From assembly GCF_018449515.1 (NCBI RefSeq), contig NZ_JAAVUQ010000003.1, positions 124,001 to 188,000 on the forward strand: DNA of 64,000 nt, written 5' to 3'. The position numbers and the translations under genes are program-made. Under the pieces are notes generated by a model. That model made no database searches and was not told where the DNA came from. It saw only the letters and a program-made list of their open reading frames with translations. The stretch comes from Caballeronia sp. dw_19 (GTDB lineage Bacteria; Pseudomonadota; Gammaproteobacteria; Burkholderiales; Burkholderiaceae). Positions 8,886 through 17,576 of this stretch are shown piece after piece. Each line of letters begins with the position of its first letter. Position 1 is the first letter of the stretch.

Positions 8886-9422
8886 ATGCCCGAATCGACC
8901 GACAATCATTCTGATTCAGCCCGGCAGGAAGATACTGTCCAGTTCAGCCTTGAATACTGGCGCCAGCAGGCCGAAGCGTCGCGGGCTGCAATTGCGCGAC
9001 TGGCGGCTCGCTTGAGAGGGCGTGACCGCCGTATCGAATTGTTGGAACTTGCTATCGCCAGAACGGTAGTCATGCATCACGTCTGGGCGGGACATCTCGA
9101 GCGCAAGCTGGAGCGGTCGCCCGTGCCTGCCCCCAATACCCAGCCCGGACAATCCCGTGCAGAGCCTGAACTGCAGAACGGCGTAATTGTTCGTCTTCCT
9201 CATCTGACCGGGACGCTCGAGGCGCTCTTCGATGTGATGCGAGAGCATTGGTCGCAGTGGGATCCCGAACGTCCCCCCAAATCTTCCACTGTCGCGCGCG
9301 CCATTGACGAGAAGCTCGGCCTCAAAGGGCAGGCGAATGGCGAAGCGTCGCGCAGTGCCCAGACCTTTGCAGCCGCACTGAGGCCGGATTCGGTCAACGA
9401 GAAGGACGGGCGCCATCGCTGA
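8886..9422 (+). CDS. Hypothetical protein, first gene of the conjugation region
   Basis: This 178-residue protein of unknown function starts at the ATG at 8886 (AGAGG ribosome-binding site). Residues 18-75 are predicted helical with strong heptad-like spacing (FSLEYWRQQAEASRAAIARL, RDRRIELLELAIART), suggesting a coiled coil. The C-terminal half contains TGTLEALFDVMREHWSQWDP and TVARAIDEKLGL, which look like a small alpha-helical domain. No catalytic motif is visible. Its position upstream of an AlpA-like regulator suggests a regulatory or accessory role, but this is only inference from context. Confidence 0.6.
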   Translation: MPESTDNHSDSARQEDTVQFSLEYWRQQAEASRAAIARLAARLRGRDRRIELLELAIARTVVMHHVWAGHLERKLERSPVPAPNTQPGQSRAEPELQNGVIVRLPHLTGTLEALFDVMREHWSQWDPERPPKSSTVARAIDEKLGLKGQANGEASRSAQTFAAALRPDSVNEKDGRHR

Positions 9423-9538
9423 ACGCACTCTCTGACGGGACATTCCGACGATATGACGGAATTGCCCGTCAGGCGCTACCGCTGCTTGAATGGGACCTGT
9501 GCAGCAACTCATTCGGGCAGAACAGCGGGAGGGTGGCC

Positions 9539-9772
9539 ATGTCGGGTCAATTGCGAGGAACGGGCGCGATATTGCGGCGCGGTCAGGTCGAGCAGCAAGT
9601 TGGCCTGAAGCGCTCGACGATCTACCAGCGGATGCAGGAGGGAACGTTTCCGCGCCCGATCCGTCTGGGTGAGCGGGCTGTCGGATGGCGTGCGTCTGAT
9701 ATCGAGCTGTTTCTTGAGAATCCCGCTGGGTATCGCGCGCCCCCGTCTGATGATGAGGCCCGCGATGCATGA
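9539..9772 (+). CDS. AlpA-family DNA-binding regulator
   Basis: This 77-residue protein has the AlpA/MerR-like winged helix: ILRRGQVEQQVGLKRSTIYQ, then GTFPRPIRLGERAVGWRASDIE and the final WL-type helix. The phrase FPRP..LG...VGW is the family signature. Such proteins regulate excision or transfer genes of prophages and integrative elements. The ATG at 9539 follows GGGAGGGTGG. Its stop codon overlaps the start of the next gene (ATGCATGA), so the two are coupled. It is a likely local switch for the conjugation operon downstream. Confidence 0.82.
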   Translation: MSGQLRGTGAILRRGQVEQQVGLKRSTIYQRMQEGTFPRPIRLGERAVGWRASDIELFLENPAGYRAPPSDDEARDA

Positions 9773-10049
9773 GCGTTCGACGCCGCGCTCTATCGACGCC
9801 CGCCTGGATAACTGGGCGAGTGCGGGTCGCGGTCCGTATGATCCGGTGGACGCCGTTCGCATAGAACAGGCGTGGCAGCGGCTTGCCACGCGTCAGCGGG
9901 ATTTATTACGCACGGTGTACCTGTGGCGTGCCGGACGTGAGGTGGTTTGCCGGCGGCTCAGGATTCCACGGTATCCGTGGTGCCGGTATGAACTTGAACT
10001 GGCGTCGGCGAAGCGGGCGTTGGCGGGTCTGCTGATGGAGAGACCATGA
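9765..10049 (+). CDS. Small helical hypothetical protein coupled to the AlpA-like gene
   Basis: This 94-residue basic protein starts at the ATG at 9765 and overlaps the AlpA-like gene by 8 bp. Residues 30-90 (RIEQAWQRLATRQRDLLRTV, REVVCRRLRIPRYPWCRYEL, KRALAGLL) resemble a sigma-region-4 or antiterminator-Q-like helix-turn-helix. It is therefore probably DNA-binding. It shows no membrane segment or catalytic motif. Context suggests a second small regulator of the transfer region. Confidence 0.6.
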   Translation: MHERSTPRSIDARLDNWASAGRGPYDPVDAVRIEQAWQRLATRQRDLLRTVYLWRAGREVVCRRLRIPRYPWCRYELELASAKRALAGLLMERP

Positions 10050-10392
10050 GGCAGCACAGTATGGCAATAGGCTGAAAAACGGAGCAGATGGCGGGCGCGA
10101 ATCAATCTCGCGCGCCGGCGGTGAGGCTTCGTTCGTAATTCAACAATCTGTTCCGGTCAACGTGCCAATGCGCGAGCGGCACGACCGAGTGCGCGTGAGC
10201 GGCCCCGACGTACCAATGGATGCGTGTGTACATGGTGCTTGTGTCATGACGTGTGCCTGCGTTTGCAGGCGTTGTTGCTTTCCAGTATTTGGTCCCCCTT
10301 GAGCCCGCGGTGAGCCTCCCGGCGCCGCGGGTTCCTTTTTCCCCGCTTCCGTTCCTGTACGCCGGTGCGGCATGGATAAAAGGAAGCGGATC
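10050..10392. other. Leader region before the type IV secretion operon
   Basis: No gene is supported here. It contains an inverted repeat GTGCC...GGCAC around 10160-10180 and a strong terminator-like hairpin at 10301-10340, described separately. It probably holds the promoter and possibly an attenuator for the secretion genes that follow. Confidence 0.35.
10301..10340 (+). terminator. Terminator- or attenuator-like hairpin
   Basis: GAGCCCGCGG at 10301 pairs with CCGCGGGTTC ending at 10334 across a 14-nt loop, followed by C and TTTTT. The shape is that of an intrinsic terminator on the plus strand. It may end the AlpA-like operon, or act as an attenuator about 50 bp before the next gene. Confidence 0.45.
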
Positions 10393-10968
10393 ATGAAACG
10401 GTTTCAGTTGGTCGTGGAGGGGCGTCGGTTGCGAACGATGCGCAGTGTCCTGCACCGGTGGTGCGTCGCGCTCGCATTGTTCGCCGAGACATCGATCCTC
10501 GCGCCCTGTCTGGCCCATGCGGACGACTGGGGTTGCCAGGTTTTGCTCTGCCTTTCAAATCCGAGCGGTCCCGAGCAATACAGCGGGTGCGTGCCGCCGA
10601 TCGAGAAGCTGTGGCGTGCGCTGCGTCACGGCGATCCCTTTCCGACCTGTGGTTTCGGCGCAGGCGGCTCGCAGGGAACATTCGCGACCAACACTTTTGC
10701 AAGCGGCGGTTACTGCCGGGAAGACCTCCTGTATTGGGGCGGTCACGAGCAGAGCGAACTGCTGTGCCGCGCCACCGGGGCAATTAACGTCGATATCAAC
10801 AATCAACTCTATACCCACGTCTGGTGGGACGTAGCGGGACCTGGGCCGACGATCACCGAATTCTACGGTGCGGGCAGTACACAGGTGCCGTACGACCCGT
10901 CGCAGTCTGCCGCGCTGTTCCTGCAGCAGATCGGGCAGCAAAACAGCTTCAGCGGTGGAGGTCAGTGA
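10393..10968 (+). CDS. Exported hypothetical protein of the conjugation locus
   Basis: This protein of about 191 residues has an N-terminal signal-like segment (WCVALALFAETSILAPCLAHA) followed by DDWGCQVLLCLSNPSGPEQY, which looks like the mature N-terminus. Six to eight cysteines in the mature part (CQVLLC, GCVPP, TCGFG, YCRED, LLCRAT) imply disulfides and a periplasmic location. Proteins of this type are often found directly before virB1 in beta-proteobacterial conjugation regions, but I know no assigned function. The start may be 10393 (GGAAG upstream), 10372 or 10438. The stop codon overlaps the virB1-like start (TGATG). Confidence 0.7.
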   Translation: MKRFQLVVEGRRLRTMRSVLHRWCVALALFAETSILAPCLAHADDWGCQVLLCLSNPSGPEQYSGCVPPIEKLWRALRHGDPFPTCGFGAGGSQGTFATNTFASGGYCREDLLYWGGHEQSELLCRATGAINVDINNQLYTHVWWDVAGPGPTITEFYGAGSTQVPYDPSQSAALFLQQIGQQNSFSGGGQ

Positions 10969-11621
10969 TGCTGCCGCTCGATTTCATTGCGCTCGCGGCG
11001 CAATGTGCGCCTCAAGTCTCACTGGTTACGTTGGCGGCGATTGTGCGGACGGAATCCGGATTTAATCCGTATGCGATCGGCGTTGTGCACGGCCGGTTGG
11101 TGCGTCAGCCGGCGAGCCAAGCCGAGGCAGTGGCCACGGCGCATGCGCTTGCCGCCGGTGGCCGGAGTTTCAGCGTCGGGCTCGCGCAGGTGAATCGCGC
11201 CAACTGGCTCGCATATGGGCTGAACGAGCAGAGTGCATTCGAGCCATGCCGCAACCTAGCTGCGGGCGCCGCGATCCTGCAGGGCTGTTTCGAACTAGCG
11301 CGACGCGCGCAGGCGGATGCCCGGCGCGATGCACAGTCGGCCCTGCGCGCGAGCCTGTCCTGCTATGCAAGCGGCAATTTCTCGACGGGCTATCGCACGG
11401 GCTATGTGCAGCGCGTGATCAGTGGCGCCGGAATCCAGGTGCCGCCATCGGCACCTGTCGTCGTGCCGTCCATTGCCCCAATTCCCGTCGGTCCGGCCAG
11501 TTCCGACGTGCCAACCCAGGCGACACGATCTCGACAGGGCCGGCATCCGGTATCGGAGCCGGCGGAGATATCACCAGGTAGACCCGACGGCGATTCAGAC
11601 CGTAGCGCCGTGGTGTTCTAG
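10968..11621 (+). CDS. virB1: VirB1-like lytic transglycosylase
   Basis: This 217-residue protein has the SLT fold of VirB1/TrbN enzymes. VRTESGFNPYAIGV (near residue 25) contains the catalytic Glu, FSVGLAQVNRANW matches the G.MQ(I/V)N motif, and LRASLSCYASGNFSTGY matches the A...YN.G motif. It cuts peptidoglycan so that the secretion channel can cross the cell wall. The tail from about residue 155 is rich in Pro, Val and Ser and probably flexible. No clear signal peptide precedes the domain, so it may reach the periplasm by an unusual route. The start overlaps the upstream stop codon. Confidence 0.88.
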   Translation: MLPLDFIALAAQCAPQVSLVTLAAIVRTESGFNPYAIGVVHGRLVRQPASQAEAVATAHALAAGGRSFSVGLAQVNRANWLAYGLNEQSAFEPCRNLAAGAAILQGCFELARRAQADARRDAQSALRASLSCYASGNFSTGYRTGYVQRVISGAGIQVPPSAPVVVPSIAPIPVGPASSDVPTQATRSRQGRHPVSEPAEISPGRPDGDSDRSAVVF

Positions 11622-11671
11622 TCCGGCGGCCAGACGATAGCAGAACCATCTCAAGTGGAAAGGAGTTTGTC

Positions 11672-12013
11672 ATGAATTTAGGAATACATATCAGTATGGA
11701 GCGTCATTCGGGCACCCCGAGCGTAGTCCTTGCCAGCCGTCGGGCAGCACGGCGAACCACTGCCATGTGCATCACACTGCTGGTCACTTCTCCGGCCTGG
11801 GCACAGCTCTCTCAGGTCAACACATTGCTGACCACGATCCAGACGACGCTGCTCGGCGTGGGCGGCGTCATCTGCTCGATCTCCATCATCTGGGCGGGCT
11901 TCCGGATGATGTTCCAGCACGCTCGCTTCGGCGACATTGCGAACGTGTTCATCGGTGGTCTCTTTGTCGGCTGCGCGACGGTGATCGCCGGCATGCTGAT
12001 TCCGACGAGCTGA
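11672..12013 (+). CDS. virB2: VirB2-like pilin (TrbC/VirB2 family)
   Basis: This 113-residue protein has a long N-terminal leader ending in a signal peptide (MCITLLVTSPAWAQ), then two hydrophobic helices: LLGVGGVICSISIIWAGFRMMF and VFIGGLFVGCATVIAGMLI. A short polar loop (QHARFGDI) separates them. This two-helix layout, with TTIQTTLLGVGG before the first helix, is that of conjugative pilins. An AAAGGAG ribosome-binding site precedes 11672. The leader is longer than usual, and the true start may be an internal ATG. Confidence 0.87.
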   Translation: MNLGIHISMERHSGTPSVVLASRRAARRTTAMCITLLVTSPAWAQLSQVNTLLTTIQTTLLGVGGVICSISIIWAGFRMMFQHARFGDIANVFIGGLFVGCATVIAGMLIPTS

Positions 12014-12029
12014 TCGGGAGCGACGAACC

Positions 12030-12362
12030 ATGAATCCGCTTATGAACTCACTTAGGGATCCCGTCTTCAAGGGTTGCACGCGGCCCGCGATGCTCTGGGG
12101 CGTACCGCTGGTTCCGTTCCTGATCGTTGGTGGTGGCATGCTGATCCCGGCCATCTGGGCACTGCTCGCGAGTCCACCGACGGGTGTCGGGCTGCTGTTC
12201 CTGATGATTCCGGTGTTCGTTGCGATGCGCGTCATCACCCGACGCGACGACCAACGCCTCGCGCAATATGCGCTGCGCCTGCGCATGGCTTTCCGCCAGG
12301 GCAACCGTCGCTTCTGGGGGATTCACGCCTATGTGCCCGTTCGCCTCAAGAGGAGGGCGTGA
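12030..12362 (+). CDS. virB3: VirB3-like inner-membrane protein
   Basis: This 110-residue protein has RDPVFKGCTRPAMLWGVPLVP at the start, two adjacent hydrophobic helices around residues 25-65 (PFLIVGGGMLIPAIWALLA, GLLFLMIPVFVAMRVITRRD) and a basic C-terminus. These are standard VirB3/TrbD features. It lies between the pilin and the VirB4 ATPase, as expected, and the two work together in pilus assembly. Confidence 0.9.
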   Translation: MNPLMNSLRDPVFKGCTRPAMLWGVPLVPFLIVGGGMLIPAIWALLASPPTGVGLLFLMIPVFVAMRVITRRDDQRLAQYALRLRMAFRQGNRRFWGIHAYVPVRLKRRA

Positions 12363-12363
12363 G

Positions 12364-14802
12364 ATGCCGGCCGATCCGAAATACGTCCGGGTTGCGAATC
12401 GGGAGGTTGCACTCGCCGACACCATCCCTTACTCGACGCACGTCACAGACCACGTGATCAGGACGCGCGAAGGCGACTACTTGCGGATCTGGAAACTGGC
12501 GGGCATCGCGTTTGAAGCCGCTGATCCGGCCGACATCCTTGTGCGTCACGACGGGTTCAATCAACTGGTACGTGCTTTGCCTGGCGGCCATGTGGCACTC
12601 TGGTCGCATCGTCTGCGCCGGCGTGTCTCGGACCACTTCGCCACACCTTATGGCAACCGCTTCTGCCAGGAGCTCGCCACACGCTATTACGCCAGCTTCG
12701 CCGGTTACCGGATGATGGCCAACGAGCTCTACCTGACGCTCGTCTACCGGCCCAACCGTACGAAAATTGGCCGTATTTTCAGCCGCGCCGCGCGTCGCAC
12801 GCGAGACGACATCAGGCGCGACCAGCAGGACGCACTCAAGGTCATGGACGAACTCGCCGCTCAGCTCGAGTCGAGCCTGAAACCCTACGATCCGGTCGCG
12901 CTCGGGGTTTATCGCAAACCGAACCCGTACACGAAGCGGTCTCGCCGGTATTCGTCGGCGCTGGAACTGCTCGGCTATCTCGTCAACGGCGTCTGGGAGC
13001 CGGAGCCGGTTCCGTTTGGACTTATTCGCGAAGCGTTGCCGACCTCACGCCTGTTCGTCGGCGTCGAGAAAGTCGAAATCCGCATGCCGGCTGCCACGCG
13101 GCATGCCGCGCTGCTTGACCTGAAGGACTATCCCGAGGAAACCGAGCCGGGCATGCTCAACGGCCTGCTGTACGGCGACTTCGAATATATCGAAACGCAG
13201 AGCTTCACAATTCTCGACAAGCCCAGCGCGAAGGAAGCGCTTGAGCGGCAGCGCAACCAGCTCATTGCCGGCGAGGATGTGGCGGTCTCGCAGGTCAACG
13301 CGATGGATCAGGCGCTCAATGACCTGATCAACGGTGATTTTGTGCTGGGCGAGTTTCACTATTCGCTCGCGGTGCTGGCTGATACGCCAGAGGATGTGTC
13401 CAAGCATGTTGCGAAGGCTCGCACACAGCTCGCCGACGCGGGGTTCCAGACGGCACTGATCGATCTCGTGGCCGACGCCGCGTGGTTCGCCCAGTTGCCA
13501 GGTAACTGGCGCTACCGGCCGCGCGAGGCCAAGCTCACGTCCCGCAATTTCTGTGGCCTGTCCAGCCTGCACAACTTCGCGACGGGCAAGCGCGACGGCA
13601 ACCCGTGGGGCGAGGCGATCACTATCGTCAAGACGCCGAGCGGCCAGCCGCTGTACCTCAATTTCCACGTCACGCCGGAGAAGCAGGATTCGGGCGACGA
13701 GAAGGCTCTTGCCAACACCCAGATTATCGGTCAGGCCGGTGCGGGCAAGACGGTGCTTGAGCTGTTCCTGCTCGCGATGGCGACGAAGTTCGGTCTGACC
13801 GCCGTGTTGTACGACAAGGACCGCGGTACCGAGATCGCCATCCGGGCGATGGGCGGCATCTATACGGTGTTTCGCCGTGGCGAGCCAACGGGGCTCAATC
13901 CATTTCAGATGACGCCCAATGAATCCGTGCTCGACTTCTGGGAGCGGCTCGTGCGCAAGCTTGTCGATATAGGTACACGGCTGTCCGCGAGGGACGAGCT
14001 CGACATCTCGCGCGCGGTGCGGGAAGTCGCCCGAATGGATAAATCGCTGCGGCGTCTGTCGATGGTCCGGCAGCTACTGCCGAACGTCGGCGAGAACAGC
14101 CTGCACGCGCGACTCGCTAAATGGTGCGCAGGCGGCCGGCTTGGCTGGGTGCTCGACAATCCGACCGATCGCGTGGATCTCACGCGCTCGAACCTCTTCG
14201 GCTTCGACGATACCGAACTGCTCGATGACTCTGAAGTGTCGACGCCCGTCACGATGTACCTGCTGCACTTGACGGAACGCGTGATCGACGGCCGGCGCTT
14301 CATCTATGTGATGACGGAGTTCTGGAAGCGGCTGGGTGACCCCGTCTTCACGGATTTCGCGAAGAACAAGCAGAAGACGATTCGCAAGCAGAACGGCCTG
14401 GGGATTTTCGACACACAGTCTCCGGCCGACGTGCTGCGCAGTGATATCGCGCGTGCATTGATCGAGCAGAGCGCGACCTTCTTCTTTCTGCCGAACCCAA
14501 GGGCCGACTACGACGACTACGTACACGGGTTCAAGCTCACCGAGGCCGAGTTCAATATCGTGCGCAATCTTGGCGAGAACAGCCGCATGTTTCTCGTCAA
14601 GCAGGGGCATCGTTCGGCGATCGGCCGGCTCGATCTCGCGGGGCTGGGCGACGTGCTCGACGTGCTGTCCGGTACGACCGATAACGTGGAGCTGCTCGAT
14701 ACGATCCGCGCGCAGGTCGGGGACAATCCCGACGTGTGGTTGCCAGTCTTCCACGCCCAACTAGCGAAGCGCCGCGCGGCGCAGAAGGGAGGCGTGCGAT
14801 GA
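12364..14802 (+). CDS. virB4: VirB4-like secretion ATPase
   Basis: This 812-residue ATPase has its Walker A motif GQAGAGKT at residues 456-463 and Walker B-like FIYVMTEFWK followed by QNGLGIFDTQSP further on. The N-terminal half is the usual VirB4 middle-domain region. I chose the ATG at 12364, right after the VirB3 stop codon, rather than a far upstream frame-open codon overlapping virB3. It powers pilus biogenesis and substrate passage at the inner membrane. The downstream gene starts within its stop codon (ATGA). Confidence 0.94.
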   Translation: MPADPKYVRVANREVALADTIPYSTHVTDHVIRTREGDYLRIWKLAGIAFEAADPADILVRHDGFNQLVRALPGGHVALWSHRLRRRVSDHFATPYGNRFCQELATRYYASFAGYRMMANELYLTLVYRPNRTKIGRIFSRAARRTRDDIRRDQQDALKVMDELAAQLESSLKPYDPVALGVYRKPNPYTKRSRRYSSALELLGYLVNGVWEPEPVPFGLIREALPTSRLFVGVEKVEIRMPAATRHAALLDLKDYPEETEPGMLNGLLYGDFEYIETQSFTILDKPSAKEALERQRNQLIAGEDVAVSQVNAMDQALNDLINGDFVLGEFHYSLAVLADTPEDVSKHVAKARTQLADAGFQTALIDLVADAAWFAQLPGNWRYRPREAKLTSRNFCGLSSLHNFATGKRDGNPWGEAITIVKTPSGQPLYLNFHVTPEKQDSGDEKALANTQIIGQAGAGKTVLELFLLAMATKFGLTAVLYDKDRGTEIAIRAMGGIYTVFRRGEPTGLNPFQMTPNESVLDFWERLVRKLVDIGTRLSARDELDISRAVREVARMDKSLRRLSMVRQLLPNVGENSLHARLAKWCAGGRLGWVLDNPTDRVDLTRSNLFGFDDTELLDDSEVSTPVTMYLLHLTERVIDGRRFIYVMTEFWKRLGDPVFTDFAKNKQKTIRKQNGLGIFDTQSPADVLRSDIARALIEQSATFFFLPNPRADYDDYVHGFKLTEAEFNIVRNLGENSRMFLVKQGHRSAIGRLDLAGLGDVLDVLSGTTDNVELLDTIRAQVGDNPDVWLPVFHAQLAKRRAAQKGGVR

Positions 14803-15959
14803 GCGGCCTTTTTAGCGCGATCGGCGGCACGCTCGAGAACGGCATGTCGACCTACGTCACGAATGTGTCGTCGGCGCTCTCCGGCGCACTCGTTCCCATC
14901 GTGACCACCGCGGTCACGATCTGGATCATTGCCTATGGTCTGGCCATCGTGCGTGGCGAGGCACACGAGGCGGTACCGGCTTTCGCATGGCGTGGGCTCA
15001 AGGTTGCCGCGATTCTCGCATTTGCCCTCGGCAGCGGCATCTACCAGCAGCAGGTCGTGGCGGCGGTGAGCGGCGCTACCTCGGGTCTCGCCCAGACCAT
15101 CCAGAACGCGGCCAATACGAGGGGTGGCGGCAATCCCGGTTGCGGGTCGGTGAGCGGCAGCAGTGTGACGGCGGCGAGCGCGACCAGTATCTACCAGACG
15201 CTCGACTGTTATGACCAGCAAATCGATCTCGTACTGGACGCCTACTCGGAGAAGGCCACGCACGAGGGGCTCAGCCCCAGCGGGATTGCCGCTGCGATTG
15301 GCGATACGGCGTGCGGGTTCGTCGCAGCGATTGGTGGTTCGATTTTCCTGATCGTGCTTGCATTTGAGGTCGTGATGGGGCGCATGCTGCTTGATCTTGT
15401 GCTCGGTATCGGGCCGATTTTCATTGCCTGCGCCGCGTTCGCACCCACTGCCCGATTCTTCGAGGCGTGGACCGCGAAGGTCGCGAACTACGCGCTGCTG
15501 CAGGTGCTCGTTGCCGCCTTCCTTGGCGTGGCCCTGACGGCATTCTCGGCCGAGCTTGCGCCGTTCCAGGTGACGACATCGCCGCCCGGAGCCAATGCGG
15601 CTGCGCTCGTTGCTGCGGGGCAGGCGGCACTGGAAGCGTCGGCAGCGTGGGGCGCGGCACTTGGCATGTTTGCAACCGCTATTTTCCTGGCGATGGTCGG
15701 CTGGCAGTTACCGTCCGTGGCGTCGGGCCTCTCGGGTGGCGCCACCCTGTCCGGGTTCGGCGCATTCGTGGCGGGCGTCGCATCGCGCCGCATTGCTACA
15801 GCGATTGGACAGGCGCTAACCCGTGGCGGAAATGGTCCGGGCTCCGGTGGCAAGATTCGCGACCGGACGGGTTCGGGGGGCGGTGGAACAGCTTCAGGGA
15901 ACGGCGCGTTACCCGCGTACCAGCGGGCCGCACGCGCCAATCTGGGACAGGGCAGTTGA
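14799..15959 (+). CDS. virB6: VirB6-like polytopic membrane protein
   Basis: This 386-residue protein has five to six hydrophobic segments, including ALVPIVTTAVTIWIIAYGLA, GGSIFLIVLAFEVVMGRMLL and LLQVLVAAFLGVALTAF. A central periplasmic loop contains several cysteines (GNPGCGSV, LDCYDQQ). This matches TrbL/VirB6 proteins that line the inner-membrane channel. The Gly/Ser-rich C-terminus is low in complexity. The start codon overlaps the VirB4 stop. It precedes the VirB5 gene, which reverses the classical order. Confidence 0.9.
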   Translation: MSGLFSAIGGTLENGMSTYVTNVSSALSGALVPIVTTAVTIWIIAYGLAIVRGEAHEAVPAFAWRGLKVAAILAFALGSGIYQQQVVAAVSGATSGLAQTIQNAANTRGGGNPGCGSVSGSSVTAASATSIYQTLDCYDQQIDLVLDAYSEKATHEGLSPSGIAAAIGDTACGFVAAIGGSIFLIVLAFEVVMGRMLLDLVLGIGPIFIACAAFAPTARFFEAWTAKVANYALLQVLVAAFLGVALTAFSAELAPFQVTTSPPGANAAALVAAGQAALEASAAWGAALGMFATAIFLAMVGWQLPSVASGLSGGATLSGFGAFVAGVASRRIATAIGQALTRGGNGPGSGGKIRDRTGSGGGGTASGNGALPAYQRAARANLGQGS

Positions 15960-15977
15960 GTGTGTGAGGTGACGATC

Positions 15978-16673
15978 ATGACAGGACGATTCAAGGTAGC
16001 CGGTGCGGCAGTCGTGTGGGCAACGCTTTCCTGCGTTGGTCACGCCCAGGGCATCCCGGTATTCGACGCACAGAACGTGGCTCAGGCGATTGCGACGGTG
16101 GCCCAGCTTGAGCAGCAGGTCCAGCAGGAGATCGAGATCTATCAGTCCACGGTCGGTACGCGCGGCTTCGGTGCGCTGCTGAACAATCCGGTGATCCCGA
16201 ATTCCCTGCCGTCGAACTGGCAGGGCGTGTATACGGCCGTCCAGAGCGGGGGCTACGCCGGACTTACGGGCAGCGCCCAGGCCTTGCGCTCGGCGAGTGA
16301 GATATATAACTGCGAGGACCAGACTGGCATTGACCAGAAGGTGTGCCAGCGTGCGCTGAACAAGCCATTCCAGGACAAGGCGTTCGGTCTGCAGGCGTAC
16401 CAGACCGAGTTGCAGGAGCTGAACCAGATCCAGAGCCTGATGCAGCAGATCGACGTCACGCAGGATCCGAAAGGCGTGGCGGAACTCCAGGCGCGTATCC
16501 AGAGCGAAACGACGACGGTTGGTAACGAGATGACCAAGCTGCAGCTGTTCCGGATGCTGGCAGAGACGGAAGACAGGCTCGTCGCCGAACAGCAGAGCGA
16601 ACTGGTGCTGAGCCGGGCGGGGAACACTGCTCGGTTGCAGGACCAGATGGTATCGGCCTCGTTCGGAAACTGA
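15978..16673 (+). CDS. virB5: VirB5-like minor pilus protein
   Basis: This 231-residue exported protein has a signal peptide ending near CVGHAQ and then GIPVFDAQNVAQAIATVAQL, the canonical VirB5/TrbJ start. Long amphipathic helices with many Gln residues follow (TELQELNQIQSLMQQID, KLQLFRMLAETEDRLVAEQQ). Two Cys pairs around residue 110 (YNCEDQ, KVCQRA) suggest a disulfide. VirB5 caps the pilus and contacts recipients. It follows VirB6 instead of preceding it. Confidence 0.86.
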   Translation: MTGRFKVAGAAVVWATLSCVGHAQGIPVFDAQNVAQAIATVAQLEQQVQQEIEIYQSTVGTRGFGALLNNPVIPNSLPSNWQGVYTAVQSGGYAGLTGSAQALRSASEIYNCEDQTGIDQKVCQRALNKPFQDKAFGLQAYQTELQELNQIQSLMQQIDVTQDPKGVAELQARIQSETTTVGNEMTKLQLFRMLAETEDRLVAEQQSELVLSRAGNTARLQDQMVSASFGN

Positions 16674-16683
16674 GGGGGCGATC

Positions 16684-16875
16684 ATGTGCAAATTCCCGCT
16701 TGGTGTACTTTCTATGTGTTTCGCTATCCTAATCAGTGGGTGCGCGTCAGGCCCACCAAAACCCGTGCTGCCGGACGGATCACGTCGCGTGCCCGTCAAT
16801 CGGGTACCACCAGTTCCGGCCGCGTCTGCTCCGTCGGCGTTCCCTGACACGCCGGCCGAAGGAGGTGGGCGATGA
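16684..16875 (+). CDS. virB7: VirB7-like lipoprotein
   Basis: This 63-residue lipoprotein has the signal sequence LGVLSMCFAILISGCASG, where C20 in the lipobox LISGC is the expected lipidated residue. The short proline-rich mature part (VPVNRVPPVP) is typical of VirB7, which stabilises VirB9 at the outer membrane. Its stop codon overlaps the VirB8 start (ATGA). Confidence 0.82.
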   Translation: MCKFPLGVLSMCFAILISGCASGPPKPVLPDGSRRVPVNRVPPVPAASAPSAFPDTPAEGGGR

Positions 16876-17576
16876 ACACCCCCGACGACTACGGGCGGGT
16901 ACTCGACATTGAGGCGTCGCTCACACACCTGCAGGAGCGGTCCGTGCGGCGCGCCTGGCACGTCGCCTACGGCGCGCTCGGGGTGGCGGTGCTGAGTGTC
17001 ATGGCACTTGCCGTCATGGTGCCTTTCTACCGGGTGGTGCCGCTGCCGATCGAGGTCGATCGCCTGACGGGCGAATCGCAGGTGATCGACGTGCTAGACG
17101 CGGGTCACGTCCATACGAAGGAGATCCAGGACAAGCACTGGGCCGAGGCGTATGTGCGTGCCCGTGAGCGTTACGACTGGGGTCTGCTGCAGATGGATTA
17201 CGACAGCGTGCTCGCCATGAGCGATGACGTGGTGGCGCGCGACTATCTCGGTGTCTATAGCGGCCCGGACGCGCTGGACCGGCAGCTCGGCCCGAATACC
17301 GAGCGGCGCGTGCGGATTATCTCAACCACGCTGCCGCCCGACGAACCGGGCCATGCTGTCGTGCATATCGAACGCACGACGTTCAAAAACGGCCTCGCGA
17401 ACGCGGAGCCCCCACAACGCTTCGTGATCACGCTCGCGTACACCTACCGGCCGCCAGTCTTTACTCGCGAAAGCGTTGCCGTTGCAAACCCGTTCGGCTT
17501 CAAGGTAACGGCCTATAGCCGCGATTCCGAATACACGCCACCGGCCTCGCCCACGGCTGTGGGAGGCACACCATGA
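16872..17576 (+). CDS. virB8: VirB8-like assembly factor
   Basis: This 234-residue bitopic membrane protein has a short cytoplasmic N-terminus, one transmembrane helix at about residues 35-57 (AYGALGVAVLSVMALAVMVPFY) and then the NTF2-like periplasmic domain. That domain contains YVRARERYDWGLLQMDYDSV and FVITLAYTYRPP, both characteristic of VirB8/TraJ-type nucleators. It is coupled to VirB9 by a 4-bp overlap. Confidence 0.92.
   Translation: MNTPDDYGRVLDIEASLTHLQERSVRRAWHVAYGALGVAVLSVMALAVMVPFYRVVPLPIEVDRLTGESQVIDVLDAGHVHTKEIQDKHWAEAYVRARERYDWGLLQMDYDSVLAMSDDVVARDYLGVYSGPDALDRQLGPNTERRVRIISTTLPPDEPGHAVVHIERTTFKNGLANAEPPQRFVITLAYTYRPPVFTRESVAVANPFGFKVTAYSRDSEYTPPASPTAVGGTP

Noticed and set aside
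8916..9770. Minus-strand frame of 284 codons
   Set aside because: It lies opposite the hypothetical gene and the AlpA-like gene and has an arginine/serine-rich shadow composition.
15909..16961. Minus-strand frame of 350 codons
   Set aside because: It lies opposite VirB5/VirB7/VirB8, which have clear family motifs.
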